32,121 bases of DNA, taken from positions 1 through 32,121 of the forward strand of contig JANBQC010000315.1 of the NCBI GenBank assembly GCA_027576995.1, read 5' to 3'. The DNA comes from Dimargaris cristalligena. Lineage: Eukaryota; Kickxellomycota; Dimargaritomycetes; Dimargaritales; Dimargaritaceae. Under the pieces are notes generated by a model. That model was given only the letters and a program-made list of their open reading frames with translations. It was not told the DNA's origin and did not search any database. Of this stretch, positions 30,166-32,121 are shown piece by piece; the stretch's first letter is position 1, and the number at the start of each line of letters is the position of its first letter. The position numbers and the translations under genes are program-made.

Positions 30166-30302
30166 CGGGTGAAATTCGGCCCAGCTGTATAGAGTTTTAA
30201 ATGATACGTGCACTGGAAAATAGGCGGGATGAGTATTTTCAACTAGCAGTATTTGCCTCATACCGGATTTTTTCGTTACACAGCATGACTGAACTCCTCC
30301 CA
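30166..30302 (+). mobile_element. MITE copy 3 (137 bp, more diverged)
   Basis: It starts CGGGTGAAATTCGGCCCAGC and ends ACTGAACTCCTCCCA, one base shorter than the other two copies and in the same orientation. TA precedes it at 30164-30165 and TG follows at 30303, a probable decayed TA. The interior shares GGATTTTTTCGTTA and CTAGCAGTATTTG-like blocks with copies 1 and 2. Confidence 0.7.
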
Positions 30303-31805
30303 TGTGTATAATGTCATTCGAATAGCCCTACATTTAGGATGACTAGAATCATCTATAGGGCCGTGTCCTTGTGTTAAATATTTAGATTATATTAAATGGC
30401 ATGCTGGTGGTCACTGGATGCCACAATAGCCACATACTTAATAGCATTTATGGGCACAACTTCCTACTGAATAGATCACCCATAAGCAAGTCAAGCTTTT
30501 GGGACTTGTCTATTTAAATAAATTAGTCCAAAATTGATAGGTGCTATTCTAAAGTCAGGGTGTATATATATATATATATATATATACATTGTTGAATTAG
30601 TGGCGAGGTTGGTATAGGGCTAATACAAACCCCAATCATCGGGACTCTGTAAAAACAGCTTATTATTAGTAGCTATAAACAGTCCATGTTTTTTTCTGCT
30701 CAGGGAGAGCAATCAAGCTACAATCCAATGGATTGTTGGGAACCTCACCAACCCACTCGACCTAATATCCAACAGTGCGTTTGCATAATGGATATAGCGC
30801 AATCTAAATGAGCCCAGTAAAGATTTGGAACTGACAACTCGTCAAGTAAAAAGCACCTTGGTATAGACTGGTACATGTATAGATCTGGTAACTATGGATT
30901 TGAAAGGGGGTTTTATCAATAACCATTGCAGTAAGCTCTCAAAGAATGGCTTAAATTAGGTTCAATGGTAAACTTAACCCAGTAATCAGACATTTGCAGT
31001 ACATAAACACCTTGAAATGGCCCCTTGACTAGCGGATGTTCCTTATATTGGGTATAGAGGTACACTCGAATACTGTCTATCAGCCCTCCATACTTGCCTT
31101 AACTAAAAGTAGTAAATAGACCACCGACGAAGTCATTGGTATTATCAAATAGGCAAGGTAGTAGTAAAGGTACTGGTGAAAGTTCGCCTAGGAGTAGATA
31201 CACCGAAATATGTAATGGTGGTAGGCAAAAACCCCCCGCCATACCTCCCAATAGAGGCAGAATGCAGTTACTCGTTCCATTAGCCCCCATCTCATATCTC
31301 GACCTGCCCTTTTCTTGGCAAAAAAGGGCCTACAGCATTGGCAAGAGGGAAAGGGGAGACCAGCCATGGGTAATCAATTAGACCGTTATTCAACGGCGGC
31401 CCATGAGCATTGCGTAGTGCCTAGTCTAATGAAGAGAAATCGACCGAGGCAAGCCAGCCAACGGACCAACGGAAAGACGGAGGGTCCGTTCCAAAATGCC
31501 TGGGCACCCGGCTGATTATTTAGGGCCACCTACGTTAATACATAGGCCATTGAGCCTTAGCCTCGTTAAAATTCCCGCCGGAGTCCGCCAGCGATACCCA
31601 CTGTGAAATTCTGGACGGGGGCAGCAGGCCCTGACTCCCCTTGGTGGCCCGGGGCCGGGTTCCAACTCCTATGGCAAAGGTCATTGGTTGGTCGCCAGCG
31701 CGTGTTGTCACAGAGCCTGGGTACTCTAACTTTAATCGGATAATGCCCTAGGCAATTGCCCGAGGCCAAATTACCCGAGACTATATTGCGAACATAGGGG
31801 TCATC
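30303..31805. other. Non-coding, AT-rich, with a TA microsatellite
   Basis: 1.5 kb without a convincing gene. A (TA)n tract lies at 30562-30586. Short frames on both strands near 31100-31500 have no recognisable product. Confidence 0.45.
30562..30586. repeat. (TA)n microsatellite
   Basis: About twelve TA units in the intergenic DNA at the right end. Confidence 0.85.
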
Positions 31806-32003
31806 ATGAACCCTGCCGCACTCTCCACCTCCGCCACATCTTTACACAGACTGGCCACTCCAAAGAGACTGCAGTCAGTTCAGACCCCTTTAAAACATAA
31901 ATACCACACCCTTTCTGGTCTCCCAAAATCAGCATCAATTACAACAACTTCCTCTACTACTCCACTAGACTACTGCCTTATTTCACTGTTAACCCACACC
32001 TAA
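31806..32003 (+). CDS. Possible first exon or small ORF, presequence-like
   Basis: An ATG-initiated frame of 65 codons with many Ser, Thr, Ala, Lys and Arg and no acidic residue until residue 54 (MNPAALSTSATSLHRLATPK at the start), which resembles a mitochondrial targeting sequence. No domain is present and the frame stops inside the window. It may be a chance frame or a first exon whose continuation lies beyond the right edge. Confidence 0.15.
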   Translation: MNPAALSTSATSLHRLATPKRLQSVQTPLKHKYHTLSGLPKSASITTTSSTTPLDYCLISLLTHT

Positions 32004-32121
32004 TACACTCTCCCTCCTTCCCCCGTAACCTTCTAATCCTGTCCATTGTTGGGCCGGTGATTTGAGGAACCCCTCTCCCGGGACTAAGGCTGGGGCTGAG
32101 CCCCGCGCTATGCTCGGGATT

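Noticed and set aside
32066..32121. GGGGCTGAGCCCC hairpin at the right edge
   Set aside because: Short inverted repeat with no T-run and no gene to serve; cut by the window end.

Overview
The window looks like nuclear DNA of a filamentous or early-diverging fungus. It has short GT-AG introns with fungal-type branch sites, CACC-ATG starts, codons biased to C/G in third position, and typical fungal housekeeping genes (GSH2, RPL43, mitochondrial mL38, Kap123, a P5-type ATPase). A Zoopagomycota or Kickxellomycotina-like lineage would fit, but that is a guess. I see no rRNA, no tRNA I could defend, and no CRISPR array.

Left part (1-9.1 kb), gene-poor and accessory: three related small-protein loci lie at 1.2 kb (+), 4.4-4.7 kb (-) and 7.0-7.4 kb (+). 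The first and third encode secreted proteins with a signal peptide, a short linker, a glycine-zipper hydrophobic segment and a very basic tail. The middle one keeps the leader homology and flanking DNA, but its conserved ATG is out of frame and its mature part is unrelated. The second and third sit in a large inverted duplication that includes promoters and 3' regions. A 138-bp MITE with TA target-site duplications occurs at 3.3 and 5.7 kb, and again at 30.2 kb. A two-exon gene for an 89-residue protein, without any recognised domain, is on the minus strand at 8.64-9.09 kb.

Middle (9.4-21.5 kb): a small secretory-pathway protein ends in KDEL. Then comes a complete glutathione synthetase (nine exons, 502 aa). 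After about 2.9 kb of non-coding DNA follows a five-exon, 1440-aa P5B-like P-type ATPase, unusual in starting with a signal peptide and a cysteine-rich extracytosolic domain.

Right (22.2-29.4 kb): a translation-related group. Ribosomal protein eL43 (-) and mitochondrial ribosomal protein mL38 (+) are divergent neighbours. mL38 converges on an intronless Kap123-type karyopherin (-), the family that imports ribosomal proteins and histones. The last 2.7 kb hold a MITE copy, a TA microsatellite and no convincing gene.

Exon joins were worked out by eye. For the spliced genes the phases close and the total lengths are multiples of three, and the products match the usual family length where the family is known.
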